Origin: Castanea sativa
Taxonomy: Eukaryota; Streptophyta; Magnoliopsida; Fagales; Fagaceae
Assembly (NCBI RefSeq): GCF_040712315.1
Contig: NC_134017.1
Location: forward strand, 12,616,001 to 12,680,000
Direction of reading: 5' to 3'
DNA: 64,000 nucleotides
Part shown: one piece after another, positions 9,674 to 21,478 of the stretch
Position numbering within the stretch: position 1 is the stretch's first letter
Layout of the letters: each line of letters opens with the position of its first letter
Notes under the pieces: model-generated
Database searches by the model: none
What the model saw: only the letters and a program-made list of their open reading frames with translations
Told to the model about the DNA's origin: nothing
Position numbers and translations under genes: made by a program

Positions 9674-11265
9674 TTTCTCATATAGTCATATGTTTGTATT
9701 ATTACCTGGGCAAACAAAGAGTCATTCTTATAATGTTTCATGACTTCTAGATTTGGTGAACAACTTTAGAAAGGACTTTGATTATTATTATTATAATTCA
9801 TTAGAGTCACATAATTTTTAGATAGTTTATTCAAATATAATGTGGATAACGAAAATAAATATTATTTGTAATATAAGTATATTATATGTCTTATCATTTT
9901 TTTGGTGGGATGCATCCTAATATAAAGTATACATTATGCAAAAATTTGTTCTTTATTTCAACTTCTAAAATCCAAGTGGTAAAGGCAAAAAAAATCTACA
10001 ATTGCTAGAATATTTGAATTTTCAATCAAAGATTGGTTCTTTGGTTTCTTTCCGTTAGAGCAGATTGACAAAGAATTTGGCCTCTCAATTTTGAGGATAG
10101 TGTAACTTTTACATGGAACTGGATACTTAGGACGTCATTGGTTGCAAAAGTGAGGTACCAACATGTTGATGGCAAAGAGGATAATAAAACAAAATTATCG
10201 TTGCCTAATATAGTCATTTTATCAAATACGTGGAAACATAAAATTGCAAATATTGGGATTACCTTTTGCAATGAAACAGAGAGCAAACTATTTTTCTTAG
10301 CAACAATTCATTTTAAAAGAGGCATAAAAAAAAACACATAATACTCCAATATATAAAACATGCTTAACATACCATATGATTTTAAGTAACACAGCAATAT
10401 CCCTACTCAAGAATATAGACCTGCAGCTCTTAAAGGAGCTCTTTTCTGGTAGGAGCTAAATTCAAAATCATTCTTCTTCCACTTAAGAGAGACAGACAAT
10501 GCCTAACGGTGTATATATATCATCTCTTTGATTTTATAGGGGCGGTGGCAACTAAATAGGCATGAATTGGTTGGGTTCAATGAGCAAAGGAAGAGGCAAG
10601 AAAGGAAGAGATGAAGAGTCTCAAGCTCTAAAGAGCTTACATGGGAAGTTGACAACAATAAATAGAAGGAGTTAGAGGTGTTATGGAAGCTAATTAGCTT
10701 TTAATAATTCCAAAATTTGCACTTTATATTTTATGAATAAAAAGAAAATAATGACATGACCGTTGATGCAACTCAACAAGAACGCAGTAACAATAAATTC
10801 TACATTTCAGTTTTTAGATATGTAGAATATAGATTGACTTATGACTTCCCATTAACTACCCATATATGTCAATGGTCATAAAAGTATAAACAATTAACCC
10901 CAAACATTTTTTTGCCAAGCTGTGTGAACTTTTTATTGGTAAGAAAATGAAAGAAAATGCAATCATATATGCAATTTAAACCTTTTTTTTTAGATTCTAT
11001 CCAAAGCAGATATATGAATCAATTTGGGCACCACATTTATATCTAAACCTAACCCTGTAAAATTATTTAAAAAACCTAGACCCACAAAAGCCAAAGATTT
11101 TTTTTTTTCTGTAAGAGAGAGAATATTGATGTTTATTGTGTTTGTTGGTATCAGTAATACAAATATCAAGAAAAACATGCCTAAGTTCAAGAACATTGAT
11201 CACCAGATCATTGGAACCAACAATCAGAACGGTGGCTTCGACGACCATAGTGTTGATTATTATCG
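9674..11265. other. AT-rich intergenic stretch, no gene seen
   Basis: Only short chance ORFs and low-complexity A/T runs are visible. I could not assign any segment to a gene or repeat family. Confidence 0.6.
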
Positions 11266-11273
11266 TTGGCAAT

Positions 11274-12300
11274 TAGGGCTGTCCACAGGTCAGATCGGAT
11301 CGAGTTTGGAGTTGACCTACATCCGACCCGATTGAATCGGGTGAGTGAAATATGGACCCGCGGTCGACCGAAAGTTCGGGTGTAACCCAGTGGCATAGGT
11401 CATCAGTTGAACGGGTCGGAACCATCGGGTGATTTCAGGTCTGAATCAGAACAAGACACAAATCAAAACCCAAAACAAATAGCTCCCAAAAAAAAACCAG
11501 AACAAAGAAATCAAAACCCAAACAACAACAAAGAAATCAAAACCCGAACAACAACAAAGAAATCAAAATCCAAATAACACAAACCAAGTCAAATAACAGA
11601 TCCATGAGATTGAAACGAAAAGAGGGAGATAAGACTAAACCCACAATACCACCACCACCACCATTCCTTCCCCACCATCACCACATCCACAAAATCAGCA
11701 CAATTTTTTTTAATCAAAAAAACAATACTCTTTTTTACTAACCCATAAACTGCAAAGATTATAGGAGATTTCAAGTAGATTAGAGGAAGGATTCATCAAG
11801 ATGTGGAGTTTTAAGTTGACCTTTGAGTCAGCAACAGCAGCAATAGGTCCAACTCGGCGATGGCAACAATATGGAGGCTAGGGTTAGGGGCGGCAATAGA
11901 GCCCAACTTAGCGACGAGAGACGGCGGCAGTAAGAAGGCCGGGGTTAAGGATTTGAGAGAGATATCAAAGAGTGAGAGATCAGAGAGAGAGAGAGAGAGC
12001 TTTTCTGAAACTACAAGTTTGGGGCGTATTTTTACTTTTTGAGAAAGAGGTTGAGGGCTGAGTGTTCAGTCTAGAAAGACCTAGAAGGTACCCAGTAACC
12101 CAGGTAAAAGATTCTTTTTAGAATCATGGGTGGTTGAGTCGGTTTGAACGGGTTAGAATTCAAGAGACTCGAAACCGACATGTAAAACCAATTTTTAAAC
12201 TATTCAGACTCGCGCTCGACCCGTTTGGGGATTCGGATCCGCCCGTGGGTCTTCGGGTCGGGTGGGTGGATCGGGTCTAACAAGTTAATGGGCACCCCTA
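11274..12300. mobile_element. Non-autonomous hAT-like element, 1027 bp
   Basis: It starts TAGGGCTGTCCA and ends TGGGCACCCCTA, imperfect terminal inverted repeats of the TAGGGRTG type. The subterminal regions are full of GGGTCGGGT/ACCCGACCCG motifs, as in the element at 28502-29227. The flanking 8-mers TTGGCAAT (11266-11273) and TATGCAGT (12301-12308) match at only five positions, so the duplication is decayed or absent. There is no transposase ORF. The interior holds a 25-bp tandem repeat at about 11505-11575 (units rich in AACAACAAAGAAATCAAAA) and a GA-rich patch near 11985. Confidence 0.7.
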
Positions 12301-12308
12301 TATGCAGT

Positions 12309-13315
12309 ATCTCTAGTGACCGTACCATCAACACCGGCCAACAAGATGGCGTCTTCGATTATTAAACCTATGGTACCAATTGCAATATTGTGGTGTCTCG
12401 AGCCATCGAACTGCCAACATCGATCGTCAGTGAGGTGTCTCTTGCCACCAAACTGCCAGTCTGCCAGTACTGGTCACCGGAGCGGAGTCTTCAAACACCG
12501 GCTACCAGACCTCCGGTGTTGGTCATAGACCGAAGTCTTTAATCATCAGACCACTGGCATCAATCACCAAAGTGGTGTGCCCAGCTACCAGACCGATGAT
12601 CTAACGACCAAATGGGGGAAGGGGAAGCTACTGTGTTTTTGAAAATTGTTTTACCAAATTTTCAAAGATAAAACATCTTACAACTTTTTATAAAGGATTT
12701 TACGATAAACAAGAAATATTTTGCAAGTTTGACTATATATATTTTACCTACAAACAAACACCTGAAAATAATTTTAAAAAAAAAACATTTTCCGAAATAT
12801 ATATTACTACAAAACAAATGGAGCGCAGTGTCCTCACATTTTACAAAAGTATTAGATTGTTGACACTATAGCATCTCAAAGCTAAGTTCCTTAAACTCCT
12901 AGAACTCTATAAAAATTTGCCAGTAAGTTAGGTACAATTCAGAATAGAGGAATCTCTTGAAAAACTCTATCGAATTTGTATCTCACCATCACTCACTCAA
13001 AGTGCCCAAAAGAATATGAAACTCCCAGAGAAAAATCTCTCATTTCAATACCAAAAAACCATCTTTCATCCCTTAAAGATCAGTATATCACTAAACTTTA
13101 CAAATTACAATGCAAATAAAAGACGTAATTGATCTGGGCACACTATTCATCAAGAGGCATACATGCATCATGAGTTCAACTATGGTAGTCAATGCATATT
13201 TACTTTGCGGAATCATAGGGAAGGCTATATGAATATTAGTGACTTAAAAAGGGAAGATGGAACATTGCGATCATCAAGGTATTTTCTTTTTAATTAAATA
13301 CGAGTCAATACTTAC
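12309..13315. other. Intergenic: GC-richer patch 12310-12600, then AT-rich DNA
   Basis: The GC-richer patch has repeated CACCGGC/CACCAG words and a short ORF (12316-12528) that I do not recognise. 12620-12830 is AT-rich with poly-A runs. No supported gene. Confidence 0.5.
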
Positions 13316-13316
13316 T

Positions 13317-13445
13317 AGATTTAGGGACTTTGTCTAATGAGTTACAATCCGTCATGACAGAAGAAGATATGTCAAGAAAAGTGTTTGAGTACTTGGATGA
13401 TCTCTACAATATTTGCCGGTTACATAATCTTGCTTTGCTAATCAT
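13317..13445 (+). pseudogene. Relic of a DUF629 gene, paralogous to the gene at 17862
   Basis: One open frame reads LGTLSNELQSVM and, after a deletion relative to the family, YLDDLYNICRLHNLA. The first part matches 18615-18650 (ATTTAGGGACTTT and AATGAGTTA are shared) and the second matches about 19038-19075 (CTTGGATGATCTC). The roughly 400 bases that separate these parts in the gene are missing here. It is a short non-functional remnant, probably of an old tandem copy. Confidence 0.7.
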
Positions 13446-13457
13446 GAGAAAATTGTT

Positions 13458-13525
13458 TTGATGGACCGAATTTGACCAAAATGGTCGAAGTAAATCAAAA
13501 TGGACTGAGGTGGACTAAAGCAGAT
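13458..13525. repeat. Degenerate minisatellite based on TGGACyRAA
   Basis: Repeated words of the type ATGGACTGAGGTGGACTAAAG, about 10-12 bp per unit, just after the DUF629 relic. The same repeat occupies 17433-17670 upstream of the DUF627/DUF629 gene. In both places a motif like GCTACwGGTTTTTCT follows. Confidence 0.65.
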
Positions 13526-13721
13526 TAACTGCTACTGGTTTTTCTGTTAAAAATAAAAATAAAAAAACCGCTACAGGTTTTCTCTTTAATTTGGTGTGAT
13601 GTAATGGTTTTACTGGCAATTAATGAAAAGGCTGATCTTCCCATAAAAAGAAAAATATATATCTCTACGTTTTGATGGAATTTAAAATAAATAAATAAAT
13701 AAAATTTGTTTGTTTGTCAAT

Positions 13722-15323
13722 AGAGTAAACATTCGGTCAGGCTTGGCGTAAAACCAGTGTTTTACGCCAACCAATAGGAGGCTGCCACGTCATCTCTTTT
13801 AATATTTTATTATTTTTTTCTCTCTCATTCTATTCCTCCCTCACTGTTTCTGAACATCTCTCTTTCCCTCCCTCTCTCTGAACTCTCTCAAAGTCCCTTA
13901 CTCTCTCTGAACTCTCTCTCTGTTTCTCAGTCTCTAACTCACTTAAATCCCTCTCCAAAGAGTCCAAACATAGACCGAATTGAGAAAGAAGACCCACAGC
14001 CCTCAAACCGAAGCTTGCCCAAACCTCCACCACACCACACACTGAGTTCACCGGAGCTATGCGTGGAGCTTGGAAACATTCCGGAACAAAGACTGAATTA
14101 AGAAAGACCTACAGCCCTCAGACCAAAGCTTCCTCCCTCTTCCATCTTTGCTTGCCCAAACCTCCACCTCAGACTCTCACCTCTCTCACAGACCCAAGAT
14201 AACTCACACAGCCACCATCATCCAACCACCATCATCAAGCCACACAACAACCCAGCCACCATCCTATTCAACCAAGCTACCATCAATGAAATTCACATAC
14301 CCATTCAAAAATCCAAAAATCCAATCACCATCATCAAGCCACACAACAAAAATCCAAAGATCCAAAATAAAAACAAACCAAACTCATTCTCTCTGTAACC
14401 CCAAAATACCCATAACCATGTCTCCCACTCACTCTCTCCCCCTTCTTCTTCTCAATTCCCTTCTTCTCATCTCAACCTCAACCAACTCCTCCGACTCGGA
14501 CTGAGTCTCAGAGCTCCAATCCCTCCAATCCCGATCCAAATCGGGCATTATCCACCTCGATGACCACTCCGTCTCTCGCTACCTCACCTCCACGAAAACC
14601 CCAAGACCCTACTACCTCCTCATCTTCTTCGACGCCACCCAGCTCCACGACAAGTCAGAGCTCCAGCTCAAAACCCTCCACTCCGAATTCTCTCTCCTCG
14701 CCTAGTCCTTCATCGCCCACGCCCCAGCAACCCTAACGTCTTCTTCTGCAACATCGAGTTCAAAGAGTCTCAGCGGAGCTTCGCTCTCTTCGGCGTCAAT
14801 GCCCTCCCTCACATCCGCCTCGTCGCTCCGCACCACTCACCTAAGCAATCGGAGCAGATGAACTAGGGCGATTTCTCGCGACTCGCCGAGTCGATGGCCA
14901 ATTTCGTCCAGGCCAAGACTAAGCTCGCCATCGGTCCGATTCACCAGCCTATGTTCCTCTCCACCAGGCAACTGGGCTTCATAGTGGTCGCGACCCAGAT
15001 TTGGATCCCCTTCACGATCAAGAAGATCGTCAAAGGCGAGACCTTGCTTCACAATCCGAAGCTCTGGCTCACCGACTCGGTTTTCGTTTACTTCTTCAGC
15101 TCCACGACAAGTGGGACTGAGAAGCTTGAGTTAGAGATTGAGAAATAGAGAGAGAGAGGGACTTTGAGAGAGTTCAGAGAGAGTGAGGGACAGAGAGATG
15201 TTCAGAAACAGTGAGGGAGTGAATAGAATGAGAGAAAAAAATTAAAGAAGATGACGTGGCAGTTTCTTATTGGCTGGCATAAAACATTGGTTTGACGCCA
15301 CAGCCTGACCGAATGTTTACTCT
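13722..15323. mobile_element. Pack-MULE-like element, 1602 bp, with about 220-bp terminal inverted repeats
   Basis: The ends start AGAGTAAACATTCGGTCAGG on the left, and the reverse complement of the right end is identical for those 20 bases. Similarity continues for about 220 bp through CTGCCACGTCATCT and a CT-rich stretch (left about 13722-13946, right about 15110-15323). The flanks TGTCAAT (13715-13721) and TGTTAAT (15324-15330) agree at six of seven positions; Mutator-type elements normally make 9-bp duplications, so the exact border is unsure. The interior has no transposase but carries a host gene copy (14418-15104) and an internal duplication (13974-14036 versus 14091-14165). The left inverted repeat holds a perfect 12-bp palindrome stem at 13743-13770. 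Confidence 0.82.
14418..15104 (+). pseudogene. Captured OST3/OST6 (oligosaccharyltransferase subunit) pseudogene
   Basis: Across three frames the segment encodes an OST3/OST6-like protein. It has a hydrophobic signal-like start (MSPTHSLPLLLLNSLLLIS), KSGIIHLDDHSVSRYLTS, TPRPYYLLIFFDATQLHDKS, EFKESQRSFALFGVNALPHI, DFSRLAESMANFVQAKTKL, and transmembrane segments near KIVKGETLLHNPKLWLTDS. The true protein is a thioredoxin-fold, four-pass ER membrane subunit of the N-glycosylation complex (MagT1/TUSC3 relatives). Here TGA (about 14502) and TAG (about 14702) stops, frameshifts and loss of the last membrane spans make it non-functional. It runs directly into the right inverted repeat at about 15105, which shows capture by the element. 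Confidence 0.85.
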
Positions 15324-15330
15324 TGTTAAT

Positions 15331-16165
15331 AATGTATTGCTCATATCTATGTCGAGTGTTTAAATCTCATGTAAAAGGAAAAATAATACTTTGCTTCTTA
15401 TCATATTGACAAAAACACAAGCTGGCCTTAGGGCCCATTACAAATCGTCCTACCACTTTTAGAAAAAGGCTTCAGCCCCATTATAAAAAGACCAAAAAAA
15501 AAAAAAGACCAATTTTATGATAATTAATGATTTAAAAAATAAAAAGGACTGCATTTTTTTTTTTCAATTTCAAAAAGCCTCAAAAATATTAGATCAGTAG
15601 AAACTCAACCCACTTGAAATATTAAATTGCTTGGAGAAAATAATAATAATAATAAGAGTAATGATAGAGATACAATTTTTTTTTACAAACTGCTAATATG
15701 CTAAGTGATTATTAGGAAATTGAAAAAGTAATATTAATTATGGGCATAGATGAAAACCAATAAAAAATTGGTTCTATTAATAGTTTATAAAAATATTGTA
15801 AAAAAGTTTGTAAATATAGCATTACTCTAATTAAATGCATCGAATCATCAATGATGATTAATCTTCCTAGACAGCTAAAGACATTTATTTTTGTAAACTA
15901 ATATCGAATACGATACGGTAGATTATCAACAATAACAACCTAATCTCTCACATGACCACACATCAATCTCTATGTCTTTCTTAACAGCAAAATCAAAATT
16001 GAAAATTAGACTACAACTTTATTTAACATTCATCGTCTTATCAATGATAAAGTAGACCTCATTTAAAAAATTAATAATAAATGTTCATTTTTTTATTAAA
16101 TTTTATGCTTAAACCATGATATAAAATTTTCTACACGAAATTAATCTTAGGTTTTTTAGTATTAA

Positions 16166-16218
<53 letters not shown>

Positions 16219-16660
16219 ATTAGCAATTATCCTAAAATAGCACTAAAATGAAATTAATTGACAATATCACTTTAATCCATTTTATTTTCTTTTGGTGTTT
16301 TTGAACAAGAAACTATAGTTAATACCATAATTACTCAACCACTTATTATTTTGAAAATAATTAAAAATTCACCATCCCACCAGATTGAAAATTTTCAAAT
16401 CTCTGTCAAACCGGTTTTTGAAGAACTTTTGGAAGGTAACTATATATGTATGAGAAAATTTTGGATATTGGAAGAGAATTCAATATCAAATGGGCATTGT
16501 GATGTTAAGAGAGTAAACTTTTCTTAATATCAAGAACCACCAAAGCACCATTTAAAAAAATAATAATAATAATTGATTTGAGCCAGTATACAACAAAGAT
16601 TTTTCAATCTGTGTGAGTCAAAATATTCAACAATTACCTTAACGAGTCCAAGAAAAATGG
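15331..16660. other. AT-rich intergenic stretch with (AT)n at 16170-16216
   Basis: No ORF of note. The only distinct structure is a 47-bp AT microsatellite. Confidence 0.6.
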
Positions 16661-16668
16661 AGTATATG

Positions 16669-17297
16669 TAGGGATGACAATTTTTCCCCGCCCTGCTTAA
16701 CTCGCACCTCTTCGCTTCGCCCCGCACGGGTTTTTTCCGCCCCCGCAAAGGTGGTGGGGCAAGGATGGGGCAAGATTTTAGCCCCGTACCACAGGGCGGG
16801 GATGGTTTAGACTTTTTAGACCCACCACGCCCCGCCCTCCCCGTCCCCGCCCCGCGTTGCTAAGTGTTATAATTGTAAATTTTTTATACCCTAAAACCCT
16901 ACTATATTAAACAAACATATCAATATTTATTTTGTTATGTATTATACTATGAGATTTTTTTTATTTTTTATTTATGATTGTCTTGTTATACAATTGGATA
17001 TATTATTCAATTTTTTCTAAAAATTAATTTGATTTGATGGGATAAATTTAGTTGTAATGTCAACTATATTTTTATTAATAAAATAAGTTTCATTAAAAAA
17101 TTATACTAGTTATAAGGAAAATTAACAAAAAGTAGAGTTTTACAGGATGGGGCGGGGCTTCGCAGGGCCCCAAGGGGTGCGATGGGGTGAGAAAGTTTCC
17201 CCCGTCATGCGGAGAGGGGCGGGGATGGGGCAAGACAAAACCTTGTGGGGCAGGAACGAAGACCCCATCCTTCAACCCCGCCCCATTGCCATCCCTG
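16669..17297. mobile_element. Non-autonomous hAT element, 629 bp, GC-rich ends, perfect 8-bp duplication
   Basis: The flanks AGTATATG at 16661-16668 and 17298-17305 are identical. The ends are TAGGGATGACAAT and, as reverse complement, CAGGGATGGCAAT. The subterminal 150 bp on each side are packed with CCCCGCCCC/GGGGCGGGG words, while the core is AT-rich. The 8-bp duplication and the C/TAGGGATG end are typical of hAT elements. There is no transposase ORF; long GC-rich ORFs on both strands here are composition artefacts. Confidence 0.92.
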
Positions 17298-17432
17298 AGT
17301 ATATGCTTTGTTTTACTACGGTTACACCTTAATCTACCAACCTGTACATGTGCTATAAAACATATCATAGTTCTACTTGGGTCATACGCAAATTTTTATG
17401 TCAATTAGTTCCTACTCTTTTTTAATATAGTG

Positions 17433-17670
17433 GACCAAATAGAACGAAGTGGACTAAATGGACGGAAGTAATTCGAAATGGATCTAAGTGTACTAAGTAA
17501 ATTGAAATGGACCAAAATAGGTTGAATGGACTAAAGTGGACTGGATAGATCAAAATTGACCAAAATGGAACATAGTGGACTAAAATAAACCTAATAGACC
17601 ATATCAGACCATAATGGACCAAAGTAGACTGAAATGGACCAAAGTAACTCGAAATGGTTCAAATAGACCA
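17433..17670. repeat. Degenerate minisatellite, (A)TGGACCAAAGTGGAC type
   Basis: About twenty diverged units of 10-12 bp built on TGGACC/TGGACT plus AAA. Same family as 13458-13525. Confidence 0.8.
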
Positions 17671-17751
17671 TGAACTTTTTTCAGAAACAAATCTGCCACT
17701 GATCACTACTTAATGGCTACAGGTTTTTCTCACTCACATATGAATCTCGAT

Positions 17752-17759
17752 TATATATA
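17752..17759 (+). promoter_or_regulatory. Putative TATA box of the DUF627/DUF629 gene
   Basis: TATATATA lies about 103 bases before the ATG at 17862, with a CT-rich leader in between. This is reasonable spacing for a plant promoter. Confidence 0.45.
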
Positions 17760-17861
17760 CATTCTCGAGAGGCAAACTCATATAAGTAGTTTTTTTTCAC
17801 TAGTCAATAATATTCATCAATTCAAAACTCTTTTTTCCTCTATCCTCCATTTCCCACCAAA

Positions 17862-20800
17862 ATGAGCAGAAGAGATGATGCACCCTCCTCTCCCTCTCCC
17901 TCTCCCTCTCAACCTCCACCGTCCAAAGATGATGATGATCAATTATCCACAATCACCAAAGAAATCAATCACGCCATCAGATTACTCCACAGTGACCCAA
18001 CCGAAGCTTTGAATCTCTTCAAGTCCATCCTTTCCCGCCACCCAAACCCGACGCTTACTCAAGCCAATGCAGTCTGCAATTTAGTCGAATCTGGCCTCCA
18101 AGACCAGATCAATGCGTCCGAGAATGTCTTGGCTTCCAGACAGTACTACCGTGAATCACTCAGAGAGGAACTCAGAACCCTCAAAGCGCAAAAGAAGAAG
18201 ATCTTGTATGCTAAATCTATGGCAGACATAAAGAATGATATTCAAGAACAACAAAACAGAAAGAAAGAGATCGGAGAGAGAGTTAATACAGCGAGAAAGA
18301 ACTTCAAAATGCCAGAGGATGACAAAAGAAAGCTCAGAAAACACGCGTCCAAGGTTGTAGACACGGTGACTACACGGGTAGAGGCTTATTGGAAAGACAC
18401 CATGAGTATGGAGCGAAAGAAAGAATTGTTGAGGATTCGAATAAAAGACCTTACACTGCATTTTGTTGAGGACATTAAATCACCTGTGGCTGAGGCTGTG
18501 GTCATGGAGGCAGTGGAGTATGTGAAGGAGGCAAAGAATTGGAAGTTTTCTGTGTGTTGTTGTTGCAGCCAGCGGTTTTTTGACGTCAAATCCAATGCGG
18601 AGCATATAAAGAGCACGCATTTAGGGACTTTTCCCAATGAGTTATCAGTCGAATCAGAAGTTGTATTTGATTCAGTCCATGACACCGTTGAATCCCGCAA
18701 ATGGAGACCTGTGGATGTGGCCGCCGCTGTAAAAATGAGGAAGATTTGTCAAGAAACGAGCGTGGAGATGATGGCCTAGATGAGTCAAAAGTTTTCATGA
18801 ACCAGAAGGAATGGCCTTACTGCGAGGATAGCAGGCGTCACGTGATCATTAATAAAATTCGAGTAAAGTTATTGTTGTTCTTGAAGATTAGATGTTTTGT
18901 TTCAGGTCATCTTTCAGCGTTCATGGACTTGACAATGGAAATGCTTAAGAAGCGAATCTCAGAACAGCTGCTTAAGAAACACTGGATGAACCGCACACTG
19001 CTCTCTGCATGCTTTCTTGACATCCCAGAGCTTAATCGTGTGTCCAAGTTCTTGGATGATCTCGACAGTATTTGTGGGTTACAGTGTCTCTACGAGAGTC
19101 TTGAGAAGGATGAGGCCAGAGGTGAGTCTTGTGTTGATAATCATGAGAAGATTGTATTCAATGAGGACTTCTCTTGTGTAGTTTTTGACAAGAGAATGTT
19201 ACGTGGAGAGCTGGTGGTGCCGAATGATGGAGCTGCTGTTACTTCTATTGCTGATGATGAAATCGTATTAAATGATGATGAGTGTAAAGATGCTATTGTG
19301 GATTGGTTAATGAAGGGTGGTACTAATATTAGTATTGGGGAGCAATTAAAGCAATGGACTCATTTCAGGGAAACAAGTAGAAGTCAAGCGATGGAGTTTT
19401 TCAAGATCTATGAGGCTGAATTTCACCGGATGCAGAGCATTTGTGAGAAAAAAATAGGGTGCTTGAGAGACATTAAGCTGTGGAAGAATTTAGAGACTAT
19501 CTGTGTTGAAGAAGATAAGAGAAGAAAACAGTTTTCCGCATACAAACCATTGAGTTACAAGTATCTCTTGTTAAAAAGACGGAGAGAGATTGAAAGGACA
19601 AATTATGATACTTCTGAGTCAGATATGATATTAGATCTTTTGAGAGAAGAACAAGTGGAGGACAACAAAATAAAATTGGCGATCACGAATCAGATTAATG
19701 AGATGGATGAAAAGGTATGTTATAGCCAAATTTATGAACATGTGAAATTTTCCAGGTTGTTTGTTGTAATATTAAATGTGTTGCTTGATGAACTGTTATA
19801 TTCTATAGGATGACTGAATCTCTATGTATGTTGTTGCAGCTTTACAAATTTGATGCTATAATCAGGACAACTTCTATTGCTATGCAACAGACAGGGAAGA
19901 AAATTGATTCAGTAACTGCTTATGACTACCGATCAATTATGGTGCCCCTGCTGAAGTCATTAATGCGGGTTTGAGTTGGATTCTCCTTGCCGTTTTGTTG
20001 AAATTTCTATATAGTTACCTTCTTGCCTTTCTATGATTTAATGTTTTCTGAGTAATATTATTTTTTTATAGGCACGCCTAGAGGATATGGCTTACGAAGA
20101 TGCTGAAAAGAAGTCTAATGCTGCAAGCGAAGCGTTGTTGTCAGCACTTGTTCTTAGTGACAAGAAGGGTACTCACAAAGGAGTTGGTGGGGCAAGACAA
20201 GGACAGGGAAAATCCAAAACTAAAAAGAAGAAAAAGGATCACAGAAAGACAGAGGAATCAAAGGTACTATATACTGGTTATTTTTCTGTTTCCTCTTTAT
20301 GGTAGTTAACAGTTGTCCAAATCTACATGTATATAAATTCACCGGAAAAAATGGAGAAGGGGCAGGAACTAAAAGTGGGAAACATGTTAAATATTAACAT
20401 AAGATGACAGAAATTGTAGAAATATACTTGAATTGGATTCTAAAAACTTAAGATATGGAGGAACTAGTATTAAAAGGTGAAACAAAACCGGAAGATGGTG
20501 TAAAAAAAAATGGATATTTTAGAGGAACCAAGTTAGGAAAATGCGGTTCATGGTTACATGAATAGTAGTAAATAAGGATCTTTAAGATTAATAAATTGAG
20601 CAGTCTAATACATTTGAAACAAAACAGAAATTGAATGTAGGCACTTACTGAAAGAGATTATCACAATAGCTAGTTAATTGCATATAAAATATGCAGAGAA
20701 TTGTAAACCTCAATTGTCTTTCCTTCATACTTTGCCTTAGTCTCAGCCTCTGCATAGGGTTTGAACTGTTAATTGTTAAACAAAATTCAGGCAGCTTCGT

Positions 20801-21478
20801 TATACTGATTACAGCAGATCTGGCTAAACTTTTTTTTTCTGTTACCAAAAAAAAGGAATGCAATTACTGGATATGACTAATAATTAAGAAACCAGAGACA
20901 GGAATACAGCTAAGATCGTGGTTGATAAAACAAGTAGCTTTTCAAAACAGAAAGAAAGAAAGATACATGATATGCTGAGAGTTGTGAGTTCCCACAAAAT
21001 ATAGAAAATCTATTATGAAAATAAATGTCCCAAACTCCCAATAATATACAATTTGCTAATTGTAGGCAGCTGGAGGTAGCGAGGAGCTGCAGGAAAATGT
21101 GCAGCAAATGTAAGTCTTTGTTCATACTTTAACATTGGCATTGACTAAAACAAATGTAAACTGGAATTGCATATATTTTTGGCAGTATGTTCTCTTATTC
21201 CCTAGGCTCAAATGAAGCTCATTATATTTTCTCCTGTTCTGTGCTTCAGTTCCTTTCCAGCTGCACATGATGGAGATGATCGTCCTAATCCTGAGATTGT
21301 GGATCCTGTAACCACTGACGAATTGGAGCAACAGGAAAGGAAACTTACATCTGAGGAGGAGAAAGAGCAAAGAATGCTTAAAGAGCATTTGGAGTACCAG
21401 AGGCAGATTGAGAATGAGGCCAAACAAAAGCGCCTTGCAGAGCTAAATAAAGCTGGAAGCAGTGCAGGAAATATGTAA
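17862..21478 (+). pseudogene. DUF627/DUF629 (ubiquitin-hydrolase-related) gene, five exons, frameshifted, no UCH domain
   Basis: Exons are 17862-19714, 19840-19968, 20072-20263, 21066-21109 and 21250-21478; introns are GT..AG and the phases fit. The N-terminus is Pro/Ser-rich. A TPR-like DUF627 region follows (residues about 33-100, EINHAIRLLHSDPTEALNLF), then DUF629 with YWKDTMSMERKKEL and a C2H2-like zinc finger (about residues 230-254, CCCCSQRFF...H...H). The last exons give a Lys-rich linker and a charged coiled coil (ELEQQERKLTSEEEKEQRM). Relatives continue into an inactive ubiquitin C-terminal hydrolase domain, and whole proteins are about 1500 residues; here a TAA stops after about 790. 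Exon 1 needs a frame change between about 18735 and 18795: one frame ends at a TAG at 18777-18779, while the other carries the conserved WPYCEDSRR. So it is a pseudogene, or a truncated gene with one sequencing error. Confidence 0.75.

Noticed and set aside
17093..17408. GC-rich ORFs on both strands
   Set aside because: They lie wholly or mainly in the GC-rich end of a non-autonomous hAT element and have no protein family features.
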